Assembly: GCF_008035925.1 (NCBI RefSeq)
Contig: NZ_CP036264.1
Span: forward strand, 5,020,402-5,084,401
From: Stieleria maiorica
Lineage (GTDB): Bacteria > Planctomycetota > Planctomycetia > Pirellulales > Pirellulaceae
Length of the DNA: 64,000 bases
Direction: 5' to 3'
Made by a program: the position numbers and the translations under genes
Notes under the pieces: model-generated
Told to the model about the DNA's origin: nothing
The model's input: only the letters and a program-made list of their open reading frames with translations
The model's database searches: none
Part shown: positions 33,455-41,584 of the stretch, piece after piece
Position numbering within the stretch: the stretch's first letter is position 1
Layout of the letters: each line of letters opens with the position of its first letter

Positions 33455-34093
33455 TTATTCTTTCGCGGCGGACGCTTTCGTTTTGGAATTCGATTTCGGC
33501 TTTTCCGACTGCTCTTCGAATCGCAACGCGGCGCTGTTCAGACAATAGCGTTTGCCCGTCTTGTCTTTGGGTCCGTCGCCGAACACATGTCCCAAGTGGG
33601 CTTTGCAGCGGCTGCAGTGAACCTCCTGGCGCGGATAAATCAATTTGAAATCAAGCTTCATGCCGATGCGGTCGGCGCTGATCGGGTCATAAAAACTCGG
33701 CCACCCGGTTCCCGACTTGAATTTCGTTTCGCTTGAGAACAGGGATTGGCCGCAGACGATGCACCGATACAGACCTTCCTTCTTGTTGTCCCAATACTTG
33801 TTCCGAAACGCCGGCTCGGTCTCTTCGTTCTGCGTCACTTTGAACTGGATCGCCGACAGCGATTTCTGCAATTCGGAGACGGATTTCGGCGTGTACGGCG
33901 GGTCCTCGATTTCATCCTCGGAATCTTCGTGCGTCCCATCGGGCAGCGCGTCGCCGGTCGCCTCTTGGGCAGCCGGATCATCGCCGGCTGGATTCTGGCC
34001 TGCGGCTGGTCGCAGCCCCGCCACTGTCAATACAGCTGCGATGACCGCGACGAAGGTCCACTTGCCGTAGACTTCATTGATTGATTGGTTCAT
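33455..34093 (-). CDS. msrB: Peptide-methionine (R)-S-oxide reductase MsrB, exported
   Basis: A 212-residue protein. A signal peptide (hydrophobic VAVIAAVLTVAGLRPAAG, residues 14-31) and an acidic linker precede the MsrB domain, about residues 70-195. Motifs are YRCIVCGQSLFSSETKFKSG, GTGWPSFYDPI, CSRCKAHLGHVFGDGP and GKRYCLNSAALRF. The two CxxC pairs bind structural zinc, and the Cys of RYCLNS is the catalytic nucleophile. It reduces methionine-R-sulfoxide in proteins, here probably in the periplasm. No MsrA domain is fused or adjacent. The C-terminal tail is Lys/Ser-rich. Start ATG 34093. Confidence 0.93.
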   Translation of the reverse strand: MNQSINEVYGKWTFVAVIAAVLTVAGLRPAAGQNPAGDDPAAQEATGDALPDGTHEDSEDEIEDPPYTPKSVSELQKSLSAIQFKVTQNEETEPAFRNKYWDNKKEGLYRCIVCGQSLFSSETKFKSGTGWPSFYDPISADRIGMKLDFKLIYPRQEVHCSRCKAHLGHVFGDGPKDKTGKRYCLNSAALRFEEQSEKPKSNSKTKASAAKE

Positions 34094-34155
34094 GGTGACT
34101 CCAACGATTCAGTCAAATAGTTCGCTATCATCAATCCGGCCTTCGCCGTCCCACT

Positions 34156-35106
34156 ATGGTTGATTCTATGCCGGTCGTCCAGTTAAACGCCGTTTCCCTG
34201 CATTACGACCGCGATAAGGTCTTGGACGAAATCAGTTTTTCCGTCTCCGAGGGCGAATACGTCGTGATTTTAGGGGCCAGTGGGTGCGGAAAAACTTCCT
34301 TACTGAGAATGATCGCCGGGCTGGTTTCCCCGTCGTCGGGTACGATTTTTTTGGCCGGCCGTGACGCGACCCGAATCGCCCCGAGACACCGCGACGTCGC
34401 CTTGGTGCCCCAGCACGACGGGCTGTACCCGCACCTTTCGATCGGGCGGTCGATCGGCATGGCGATCCGCGACCGCGTCACCCGCAGTGAGCAGCGATTA
34501 CGGATTCTTGATGCGGCACAGAAGGTGGGCTTGGAAGCGTACCTGGACCGGCTCCCCGAACAGCTGAGCGGCGGCCAACTGCGTCGCGCCGCGGTCGCCA
34601 AGGCAATCGCGCGACGGGCCGCGGTGAGGTTATTGGACGAACCCTTGTCGGCGATCGATGCGAACTTGCGGTTCCAAATCGAAAAGGACCTGGTGAGCTT
34701 GCACCATCAATCCTCCGGCGTCACGTTGCACGTAACGCATGACGGCGCCGAAGCGATGCGACTGGCAACGCGTGTGGCCGTCGTCGAAAACGGCAAGATC
34801 GCCCAGGTCGACACGCCGGATCGATTGCGTGCCAACCCCGCGACCCCCGGTGTGGCCGCCGCGCTCGGCCGATCCGAATTGATCACCGTGCCGGTGCGAC
34901 GTGTTGACGACGCGTGGATCGGTGGGGATGGCCAACGCGTTTCAGGACCGGAGGCGCCGGTCGGTGCATCGGCAACGTTGGCGTACTTTGAAGAACACTT
35001 GGTGGACCAATCCGGCGATGCCGCCAGTGCCAGCTCCACACGTTGGCTCGATCGCCAGCGCAACGCGACCGTCGATCATGATCGCTTGCTCTGGTTCCTC
35101 CCGTAG
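34156..35106 (+). CDS. ABC transporter ATP-binding protein (MalK/PotA-like), orphan
   Basis: A 316-residue ABC ATPase; an alternative ATG is at 34168. Walker A is ILGASGCGKTSLLRMIAG, Q-loop VALVPQHDGLYPHLSI, signature LSGGQLRRAAVAKAIARRA, Walker B AVRLLDEPLSAID and switch LHVTHDGAEAMRLATR. The order is complete, so it should hydrolyse ATP. After residue about 225 a short C-terminal domain (VPVRRVDDAWIGGDGQRVSG) resembles the TOBE/OB region of MalK-type importers. No permease or binding-protein gene is adjacent on either side, which is unusual for this subfamily. Its partners must be encoded elsewhere, or it has another role. Confidence 0.88.
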   Translation: MVDSMPVVQLNAVSLHYDRDKVLDEISFSVSEGEYVVILGASGCGKTSLLRMIAGLVSPSSGTIFLAGRDATRIAPRHRDVALVPQHDGLYPHLSIGRSIGMAIRDRVTRSEQRLRILDAAQKVGLEAYLDRLPEQLSGGQLRRAAVAKAIARRAAVRLLDEPLSAIDANLRFQIEKDLVSLHHQSSGVTLHVTHDGAEAMRLATRVAVVENGKIAQVDTPDRLRANPATPGVAAALGRSELITVPVRRVDDAWIGGDGQRVSGPEAPVGASATLAYFEEHLVDQSGDAASASSTRWLDRQRNATVDHDRLLWFLP

Positions 35107-35245
35107 CGGAACTCGCCAAGAGTTTCGCACGGTGCGCGAGTCATCCCGTCGTCCTAATCGTTGGTTAAACGGTAGTGGACGACTCAAGGAGTCCTGGCAG
35201 TTCGCAATCCCCGATGGACTCGTCGCCTCGTCCACTACGTGAAAG

Positions 35246-36685
35246 CTATGCGTTTGCGGCGACGGGCAGATCGGCGACTTGGTAGGCGCGCGAGCGGAAC
35301 AGGAAATCGATGATGTTTCCTTCGTGCGGTTGCAACCAGTTCAAACGATTCGTCGGAATCGGGCCGAAGTTGACGCGATCGATGTCCACACACGCCCCGG
35401 CCGCGGCGACCAGCTCGGGGTCGCGGGTCAGCACGGTGCCGACAAGGGTCGGGCCGATGCGTCGCAGCATCTCGGCTTGCGGGCACTCCACCACGCTGAC
35501 AAACGGGAACATGTATTCTTTCATCGCCACACCGCGGTCGGGCGAATCGGCATGGACGACCATCGGCCGCAAGTAGGCACAGTGCTCGCGCTCGATCAAT
35601 TTGTCCCCGTACTCGGCGGTCATGTCCGTCACACCGCTTTCGGACAAGTCTTGCTGGACCATCGCATGGGTTCCGGTCGCCATCGCGGGAACGGTGAAGG
35701 CCGCCAGTTGGGCGTTGTCATCGATCGGCGGCAGCACGTCGACCGGTCCGATCCGCTTGGCGATCGCTGCGGCAATCTCGCGGGTGTGCCGGCTGGCCCA
35801 AATACCGCTGCAATTGATGCACGACCGCCCCGAGTTGCTGAGCACGCTTTCGACCATCACGTCCAGATACAGTTCCCAATCGTCGACCACGTCATCGCCG
35901 ATCAGGATCTTGGACCAACCCGGTCCGTGGGCCTGCACGCGAGGATTGCCGGCATGTTGGGCGACCGTTTCGGCGCTGCCAAAAATCATGCTCCGCGGCG
36001 TCTTGGTCATGATCGCACCACCGGCATCGTGGCCGCCCGGATACAATCCGAACGCCTCGGCCGGAACGCCGGCTTGGATAAATGCCGACACCATTCGGTA
36101 GGGCGTCCAAGGCTCCTGGGACCCCGGTTTCAGTGCGAGCCCGATTTGCAGCGGGATCGCGGGCAACCAAAGCGTGTGAACGCCCGGTGAATTGTTCGGC
36201 AGGATCGCTCCCAGGACGGGCGTTTGGGCCTGGTAACTGACGATCACGCCGCGGCCTTCTTCACCGAACCCCTTGCTCAGGATGTTCAGGTCCAAACCGC
36301 GGGTCAGGCAATCCAGGATCTCGTCGATGTGACTGAGGACGAAGCTGTTCTTTTTCAAATTCGATCGACACATGTGCTCGGGCAACCCGGTGCTGGCCGA
36401 TTGCTGGTGCACAAACTGATCGACCGATTGCATCGAGTCGCCGACGGGCAACTCTGCGGTCTCGAACAACTCAGCCGCCTTCTTTGACATCGCGATCAAT
36501 TCGTCGGTGGAATGTTTCAGCAGCGCCGCGCGAGCCTTGTGGGCCTGCTTCATGTCGCGGGCAACGATGCCGCCGCCGACGCTGCCGAACTTCGCAATCG
36601 GCTCGCCGGTATCAAAGTGCACGACGTCTTTAATTTCCATCGACTCGTAGGGCTTGCCCCAGCGAAGCGGCTGTAATGTGATCAT
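35246..36685 (-). CDS. Aldehyde dehydrogenase-fold acyl/aryl reductase
   Basis: About 479 residues from ATG 36685; the extra 28 codons upstream are poorly structured. Typical ALDH features: PVLGAILPNNSPGVHTLWLP near residue 160, KPGSQEPWTPYRM near 190, FGSAETVAQHAGNPRVQAHG near 240 and the nucleophile in NSGRSCINCSGIWAS near Cys 288. Instead of the Glu-containing ELGGKS of hydrolytic ALDHs there is HGPGWSKILIGDD, as in CoA-acylating or LuxC-type reductases. The next gene upstream encodes an AMP-forming ligase-like protein. The pair may therefore reduce an activated carboxylate to an aldehyde with NAD(P)H. Substrate unknown. Confidence 0.8.
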   Translation of the reverse strand: MITLQPLRWGKPYESMEIKDVVHFDTGEPIAKFGSVGGGIVARDMKQAHKARAALLKHSTDELIAMSKKAAELFETAELPVGDSMQSVDQFVHQQSASTGLPEHMCRSNLKKNSFVLSHIDEILDCLTRGLDLNILSKGFGEEGRGVIVSYQAQTPVLGAILPNNSPGVHTLWLPAIPLQIGLALKPGSQEPWTPYRMVSAFIQAGVPAEAFGLYPGGHDAGGAIMTKTPRSMIFGSAETVAQHAGNPRVQAHGPGWSKILIGDDVVDDWELYLDVMVESVLSNSGRSCINCSGIWASRHTREIAAAIAKRIGPVDVLPPIDDNAQLAAFTVPAMATGTHAMVQQDLSESGVTDMTAEYGDKLIEREHCAYLRPMVVHADSPDRGVAMKEYMFPFVSVVECPQAEMLRRIGPTLVGTVLTRDPELVAAAGACVDIDRVNFGPIPTNRLNWLQPHEGNIIDFLFRSRAYQVADLPVAANA

Positions 36686-36844
36686 GTCTGTTGAAGTGGA
36701 GGATAGGTGGTGGGCGGGTGAGGATCGAAGGGGACAATAACGGCGGAACGACTCGCCGGTCAGGTTCACGCGTGACGACAGGCAGGAAGCCTATCCCTTG
36801 GGGAACCTGACAGGCGGGGAGCCTCTTCCACAAATGTCGTCGGG

Positions 36845-37978
36845 TTAGTAAACGCCGACCGTCGTGGCGCTGGCCAATTCGTGGAACGGACGGACGCCAC
36901 TGACGCCGTCCCAAGGGTACATGTCGAACGGCGCTTCACGTTCGCCTTCGTCGCGTTCCATAAAACCGGGAACGAAGAATTCGTCGGTCAGCGTGTACAG
37001 TTTGACGCGCCCCGTTTCCCCGAATCCGACGACTTGGTTGTAGTCATCAAAGCTGACCACCTCGGTGACCGCCCGCGGTTGTGGAGCGTAGTAGCTGATC
37101 TTGTATCCGTCAGCCGCCTTGATCGGCTTGCTGCAGGCCAGACCCATCAGGGTGTTGCCGTAGGTCGGGGTCATATAGACGCCACCTTCTTCGACCGGCC
37201 CGCCGAGCAATTCTTCGACGCAGAATCGAGTCCACTGGGGGGTGAACTCCGTGCCGCCGGAGAAGATCCCTTTGATGCCGACTTCTTGCAGGCTGGTCCC
37301 GCGATCTTCCAAGGCCTCGCCGAGCGATTCGAGCAATTTCGGGGTGGCGAACATGCATTTGATGTCGTGACCGGCCGTCAGCACCGTGACCGCTTGGTCG
37401 ATGCAATGCTTCTTGTACTCCTCCAGATGCTCCATCCAGCCTTTCTTGATCAGCTTAACGACCCAACGCGGATCCAAGTCGATGCAGAAGCAAATACCGC
37501 CACGATGCTGTGCCAGGTGCTCGACCGCCAAACGCAGCCGCCGCGGCCCGCTGGGACCGAGCATCAACCAATTCGAACCGCGCGGGAAATGTTCATCAGG
37601 CAACGTGTCGCTGAATAGTTCGTAATCCTTCCAGTGGTCTTCGATCACCATTCGGCTTTTGGGGATCCCGGTCGTGCCGCCGGTTTCGAACACGTAAACC
37701 GGTTTGCCGGCATGGCCCTTGGGAACCCAACGCTGGATCGGACCACCGCGCAGCCACTCGTCCTCGAAGTGCGGAAATTTCTTCAGGTCGTCAAACGACT
37801 TGACGTCTTTCAGCGGGTCAAACCCCAGCTCCGATTTCTTTTCCAGCCAGAACGGGCTTCCCGTGTCCTCACTGAAGTGCCAATGCACGATCTTGAGAGT
37901 GTGTTCATTCAATCGATCTCTGGCATCCGAAGCACTCTTTGCAACATCTTCGGGAATCGAGCTCTGGGCTGCACTCAT
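36845..37978 (-). CDS. AMP-dependent ligase (phenylacetate-CoA ligase / LuxE-like)
   Basis: A 377-residue protein of the short adenylate-forming group. The P-loop-like FETGGTTGIPKSRMVIEDH is near residue 98, FSGGTEFTPQWTRF near 238, VYMTPTYGNTLMGLACS near 263 and GRVKLYTLTDEFFVPGFMER near 325. It is shorter than phenylacetate-CoA ligases (about 430) and close to LuxE acyl-protein synthetases (about 370). Such enzymes activate a carboxylate as acyl-AMP and pass it to CoA or a cysteine. With the ALDH-type gene 159 bp downstream on the same strand it could form a two-component carboxylate reductase. Start ATG 37978. Confidence 0.8.
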   Translation of the reverse strand: MSAAQSSIPEDVAKSASDARDRLNEHTLKIVHWHFSEDTGSPFWLEKKSELGFDPLKDVKSFDDLKKFPHFEDEWLRGGPIQRWVPKGHAGKPVYVFETGGTTGIPKSRMVIEDHWKDYELFSDTLPDEHFPRGSNWLMLGPSGPRRLRLAVEHLAQHRGGICFCIDLDPRWVVKLIKKGWMEHLEEYKKHCIDQAVTVLTAGHDIKCMFATPKLLESLGEALEDRGTSLQEVGIKGIFSGGTEFTPQWTRFCVEELLGGPVEEGGVYMTPTYGNTLMGLACSKPIKAADGYKISYYAPQPRAVTEVVSFDDYNQVVGFGETGRVKLYTLTDEFFVPGFMERDEGEREAPFDMYPWDGVSGVRPFHELASATTVGVY

Positions 37979-38144
37979 TCTTTTTTTAATCTCGCGGGGC
38001 GGTGATGGAACAGGCGGGAAGTGTGACCTGGGGTGACGACTCCAGACAACTCATTTCCGTCAATCGTGAAGGACCCTATTGTTGCCTTCTGGAAAGTGCG
38101 ACGAAAGATCCCCGGCCCGCTGGAAACTGCATTTATCGAGAACG

Positions 38145-38177
38145 AAAAAAGCCGCACGTGGCACACGCGCGGCTTTT
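38145..38177 (-). terminator. Intrinsic terminator of the secreted-protein gene at 38215
   Basis: GCCGC and GCGGC arms with a further partly paired ACGTG/CACGCG section; on the minus strand the hairpin is followed by TTTTTT. It lies 38 bp beyond the stop of the gene at 38215-39351. The AAAA/TTTT flanks on both sides make it potentially bidirectional. Confidence 0.75.
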
Positions 38178-38214
38178 GGACCATTTGTTAGAGTCGGATT
38201 TTCTGATCTAGTGG

Positions 38215-39351
38215 CTAGGGATTCGCCGCTTGGACTTGGGCCGGCTCCGCAGGACTGACGACCGGGGGAGGCACAACGGCGTCGCTATCATCGCTCGCTC
38301 CGATCGCGATCGCGGCACCGATACCGCCGAGAACGGCGAGTCGCCCCAGGCGTCCGCCGCCGCCGATGCCACCACCGGCACCGCCGCCGCCGCCACCACC
38401 GCCGAACGATCCGCCCATCGCCGTCGGGTCATAGCCGCCCTCCAGAGGGACTACCAATCCGCGGTCTTCCTCTTCTTCGGATACCAATCGATCTTCAATC
38501 ACCGTGATCGGCCCGGGCGCGACCTGCATGATGAAGGTGTCCGAGCCTGATTCGGTCTGCGTGACCAGCGTCGTTGCGTCTCCGCTTTCTCCGAGTGCAG
38601 TTTGAGTCATCAACGGATTGACCAATTCGATCCCCATCAGGCCGAAACCGTCTTTGCCCGACCCCAGGATCGAGTAGCTTCCCGGTTCCAGGTCCGCGAC
38701 GTGGAAGTTTCCAGATTCGTCGGTCAGCGTTCGAGCGACTTCGACACCGTCGCGAAAAATCACCACGTTGGCTGCTCGGGCACCCAGGTTTTCAGTGAAC
38801 CCGGCACGGGTCAACCGTCCACGCAATCCACCCTCGTACTGGCTGAGCCGGACCGATTCCCCAGTGAACGCCCGGCCGCTGGCCATCGGGTTGCTGCTGG
38901 GATCAAATTCCACCTTCGTCGCTTGACCGCTCGGCATGTAGCGGAGGATCGCATTGCGGACGACACTGAATTCGACCGCACCGGCGGCAATTTCGAAATG
39001 GTCACCGATCGGCACATTCGAACTGACCACGTGCATGGCACAGCAGGCAAACACGCCCTCACCGCGGATCATCAGTGTGTAAACACCGGGTTTCACGTCG
39101 GCCAGCGTGAACCGTCCGGTCTTGTCCGATTCGGTCGACGCACCGGCGGTTTTGCCGAATTGATCGATCAGCAACACCTTCGCTCCACGAGCAGCCGAGA
39201 TACCTTCGCTGCGGGGAACGATGACACGTCCCTGGACCGACCCGCTCTCCGAAACGCGGACCCACTGTTGTTCGGCGACATCCGCCGCGGAGACAAAGCC
39301 CGAACTTCCTAGCAATGCTAGGGTGGCCATGAAGCAGATCAAACGATGCAT
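38215..39351 (-). CDS. Secreted protein with carboxypeptidase-regulatory-like domains and Gly-rich tail, paralogue A
   Basis: A 378-residue protein with signal peptide LICFMATLALLGSSGFVSAA. Residues 37-100 (VQGRVIVPRS to YTLMIRGEGVFACCAMHV) and about 180-245 (LRGRLTRAGF to SYSILGSGKDGFGL) are CarboxypepD_reg/Cna-B-like beta sandwiches. The tail contains GGSFGGGGGGGGAGGGIGG followed by a hydrophobic helix RLAVLGGIGAAIAIGAS and VVPPPVVSPAEP. Shared blocks with the protein at 39772-40965 (QQWV, AILRYMPS, GKDGFGLMGIELV, the Gly-rich helix) show that they are paralogues. The Gly-rich helix plus charged end may be a surface anchor. Function unknown. Confidence 0.85.
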   Translation of the reverse strand: MHRLICFMATLALLGSSGFVSAADVAEQQWVRVSESGSVQGRVIVPRSEGISAARGAKVLLIDQFGKTAGASTESDKTGRFTLADVKPGVYTLMIRGEGVFACCAMHVVSSNVPIGDHFEIAAGAVEFSVVRNAILRYMPSGQATKVEFDPSSNPMASGRAFTGESVRLSQYEGGLRGRLTRAGFTENLGARAANVVIFRDGVEVARTLTDESGNFHVADLEPGSYSILGSGKDGFGLMGIELVNPLMTQTALGESGDATTLVTQTESGSDTFIMQVAPGPITVIEDRLVSEEEEDRGLVVPLEGGYDPTAMGGSFGGGGGGGGAGGGIGGGGRLGRLAVLGGIGAAIAIGASDDSDAVVPPPVVSPAEPAQVQAANP

Positions 39352-39451
39352 TTCCAGATTCCAATCAAGATGGTGCGTTGTTGCAGAGGGAAAACCGACC
39401 TTTGCAACAGACTATAGGAGCAGCAAATAGGGAATTCAACGCTCTTAACGG

Positions 39452-39466
39452 CAAATTGACAATTTG
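39452..39466. promoter_or_regulatory. Candidate operator dyad upstream of the gene at 38215-39351
   Basis: CAAATTGACAATTTG is a perfect 7 bp inverted repeat around one central A, about 100 bp upstream of the start codon at 39351, in an otherwise GC-rich gap. AT-rich symmetric sites of this size are typical of dimeric regulator binding. No regulator gene is adjacent. The assignment is by shape only. Confidence 0.35.
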
Positions 39467-39598
39467 GGACACCTGGGCCCTTCTGGTGGAGTGGGTGAGT
39501 GAGTACCACCCTAACTAGATTGACGACAGGGAAGGGTTTCGAATCGACCAAACCGCCCCCCCTGGGGGACACGCGATCCCGGCGCGGATACTCGTCAA

Positions 39599-39728
39599 CT
39601 CGTTCCCCGGCTCTGCCTGGGAACGGGGTTCTAACGGGGGTCTCTAGAGGCTCCGCCTTGAGATGCATATCCGTGAGTGTGGCGGGAGCCACACGAGCAG
39701 TGCGTTCCAAGGCGGAGCCTTGGAACGA
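39599..39728 (+). repeat. Intergenic repeat family R1, short copy 3
   Basis: The short form is complete: CGTTCCCCGGCTCTGCC with pairing GGGAACG, GAGGCTCCGCC, perfect hairpin GTGTGGC-GGGA-GCCACAC (39677-39694), perfect hairpin GTTCCAAGGC/GCCTTGGAAC around GGA (39704-39726). A further partial repeat of the last hairpin's first arm follows at 39752-39770 and runs into the stop region of the gene at 39772. The remainder of the 39352-39771 gap has no gene. Confidence 0.82.
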
Positions 39729-39771
39729 GGTGGGAACGAGGCGGAAATTGCAGTGCGTTCCAAGGCGGAAA

Positions 39772-40965
39772 CTAGGGCGTGATCGGGCTGGTCACCGGCG
39801 GAGTGGAAAATGCGTCGTCGTCGTCCGAGGAACTGGCTGCGAACGCGGCGCCGGCCGCTGCGAAGCCCAACACGGGGACCAAACTGCCGCGGCCGCCGAC
39901 GCCTCCCCCGGCTCCGCCGCCGCCTGCTCCGCCGCCGCCGACGGGCGCGCCTTCCATCGACGCCGCTTCAACGGGCAGCCCCGGCTCGCCGGGCGGAACG
40001 AGTTCGGCTTGTTGCGGTTCGTCTTCAATCAGCTCCTCAATCGCAGGTGACTCCAATCCACTCGGGGCAAGCTGCAGCTCAAACTGCGGTTGGAACATCG
40101 GTTCCTGGACGGCAACCAACCGTCGGCCGTCGCCGGCGGGTTCGCTGCTGGCGAGAACATCTTCGACCAGTTGGAATCCGAGCACACCGATTCCGTCGGG
40201 GCCGATGGCGATGACCGAGTAAAACCCGGGGGGCAACGAGTCGATCGAGAAGCTCCCGTCGACCTCGGTGATCGCCTGTCCGATCAGCTCGCGATTTTGA
40301 TAGAGCAAAACGTTCGTGCCGGCGGCGCCGTTCAGCTGAGCATCGGCCGCACCGGCGCGATAAATGCGTCCCGCCATTCCGCTGGCCGTTTGGGCGACCC
40401 GATAGGTGTGATCGGCACGAAGCTCGGTCATCATTTTCGCCCCGTGGGAACCGTCAAATTCGGCCACAAACGGAATCGTCGACGGCATGTACCGGATGAC
40501 CGAGTTTCTGACTTTGTTCACACGCAGACTGGCGGCGGCGATCTCCATTTGATGATGCCGCGCCTCGATCTTCTGATCGCCGGCTGCGACCACATGAACC
40601 GCGTAGCAGGCGACGAGATTCGGGCCGCGGGTCACCAAGGTGTAGACTCCATCCGGCACACCGACAAAGGAATACTTAAAATTCGATTCCGCCGACGGCT
40701 GCGCCCGGTAAATCGCCCCCTCTTGTGAGACCAAGGCGATACGAATGCTGCCCGCCGGGAGGCTGTCTGCTTCGACGTCCGGCGCTACAATCACCGCATC
40801 GAGTCGACCTTCGGCGTCCGCGGCGACCCACTGTTGGACCACCAAATGCTGGCCGTCACCCTCGGCGGATGCTACCGCATCGGTTAATACCAGCGTTGCC
40901 AAAACCAAAATGGCCGGCGTCAAATTGCTTCGCACGGACGACAGGGATAGAGAAAAAGTACGCAT
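39772..40965 (-). CDS. Secreted protein with carboxypeptidase-regulatory-like domains and Gly-rich tail, paralogue B
   Basis: A 397-residue paralogue of the downstream gene product. The signal peptide is around residues 15-34 (ILVLATLVLTDAVASA). LVVQQWVAADAEGRL, YTLVTRGPNLVACYAVHVVA, VRNSVIRYMPST, AGRIYRAGAADAQL and YSVIAIGPDGIGVLGFQLV follow in the same order as in paralogue A. The tail has GGGGAGGGGAGGGVGGRG, then a hydrophobic helix VPVLGFAAAGAAFAA and an Asp cluster DDDD. Between the second sandwich and the tail lies a Glu/Pro-rich linker absent from paralogue A. The two lie head to tail, separated by an R1 repeat, so they probably arose by tandem duplication. Function unknown. Confidence 0.85.
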   Translation of the reverse strand: MRTFSLSLSSVRSNLTPAILVLATLVLTDAVASAEGDGQHLVVQQWVAADAEGRLDAVIVAPDVEADSLPAGSIRIALVSQEGAIYRAQPSAESNFKYSFVGVPDGVYTLVTRGPNLVACYAVHVVAAGDQKIEARHHQMEIAAASLRVNKVRNSVIRYMPSTIPFVAEFDGSHGAKMMTELRADHTYRVAQTASGMAGRIYRAGAADAQLNGAAGTNVLLYQNRELIGQAITEVDGSFSIDSLPPGFYSVIAIGPDGIGVLGFQLVEDVLASSEPAGDGRRLVAVQEPMFQPQFELQLAPSGLESPAIEELIEDEPQQAELVPPGEPGLPVEAASMEGAPVGGGGAGGGGAGGGVGGRGSLVPVLGFAAAGAAFAASSSDDDDAFSTPPVTSPITP

Positions 40966-41054
40966 CGGGGAACTCTGACAGACGTCGAAACCGGGTGTAG
41001 AACAAGCGGACCAGTCATACTAGCTTGAGGGATTTCCTCGGGCAAGCAAACAGC

Positions 41055-41417
41055 GTGAGCATTAACCCATATTCCGTCACCGCCGAAGCGCCTTTGCAGA
41101 AAGGCTACTTTGGAGAGCACTCCCACCGAAAGGAGGGGGCGTTTCTCTATCGCGTGGTCGAGATCCGGCACCCGATCGAGGCGGAGTTGGTTTATTCCGG
41201 TTGGTGGTTCCGCCAGACGATCGATATCGCCGGCCGGCGGGTCTGGCGGCGAATCAGCTGGATCGGATTGAAAAAGCTGGCCGAGTTCAAGCTGCCCGAG
41301 TCGATCGACCCTTACCGTCGCCCGGGCCGCATCGAAATCGACTTCTCGCGGGGATTGCGGATCCGTCGCTTTCGGATCTGGATCGGGGATCAGCTGGTAT
41401 ACGACGAGGTGACGTAG
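41055..41417 (+). CDS. Small hypothetical protein with NPYSVT N-terminus
   Basis: About 120 residues from GTG 41055, preferred to a TTG at 41025 because the start MSINPYSVTAEAPL then matches the N-terminal style of the BI-1 protein (MSNVNPYSVTDVAV). The middle reads GAFLYRVVEIRHPIEAELVY and SGWWFRQTIDIAGRRVWRRI, an aromatic- and arginine-rich beta-strand pattern. The end is IRRFRIWIGDQLVYDEV. There is no signal peptide and no clear transmembrane helix. It is transcribed divergently from paralogue B. The family is not recognised. Confidence 0.62.
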   Translation: MSINPYSVTAEAPLQKGYFGEHSHRKEGAFLYRVVEIRHPIEAELVYSGWWFRQTIDIAGRRVWRRISWIGLKKLAEFKLPESIDPYRRPGRIEIDFSRGLRIRRFRIWIGDQLVYDEVT

Positions 41418-41429
41418 GCCTGCCCGGGG

Positions 41430-41479
41430 AACGACGAAAAGCTCGAGGCACCTTGTGAGTGCGACTCGAGCTAGTCGTT
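41430..41479. terminator. Hairpin between convergent genes
   Basis: AGCTCGAG (41440-41447) pairs with CTCGAGCT (41465-41472), extended by AACGAC (41430-41435) with GTCGTT (41474-41479) across a small asymmetric bulge. It lies 13 bp after the stop of the small plus-strand gene and about 105 bp after the stop of the minus-strand TolC-like gene. There is no T-run, so it may stabilise 3' ends rather than act as a classical terminator. Confidence 0.5.
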
Positions 41480-41584
41480 GGCATGGCCGCCCATTACTCC
41501 CGAAGCGTCTCGGGAACGGCCACACGATTCCTCCGCCCTACGGATGGATTGATGTCTGGAGCGATGTCCAGTGCGTGGTCGCGA

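Noticed and set aside
38145-38177. A small RNA or riboswitch
   Set aside because: A short hairpin followed by a T-run just after a stop codon is adequately explained as an intrinsic terminator.
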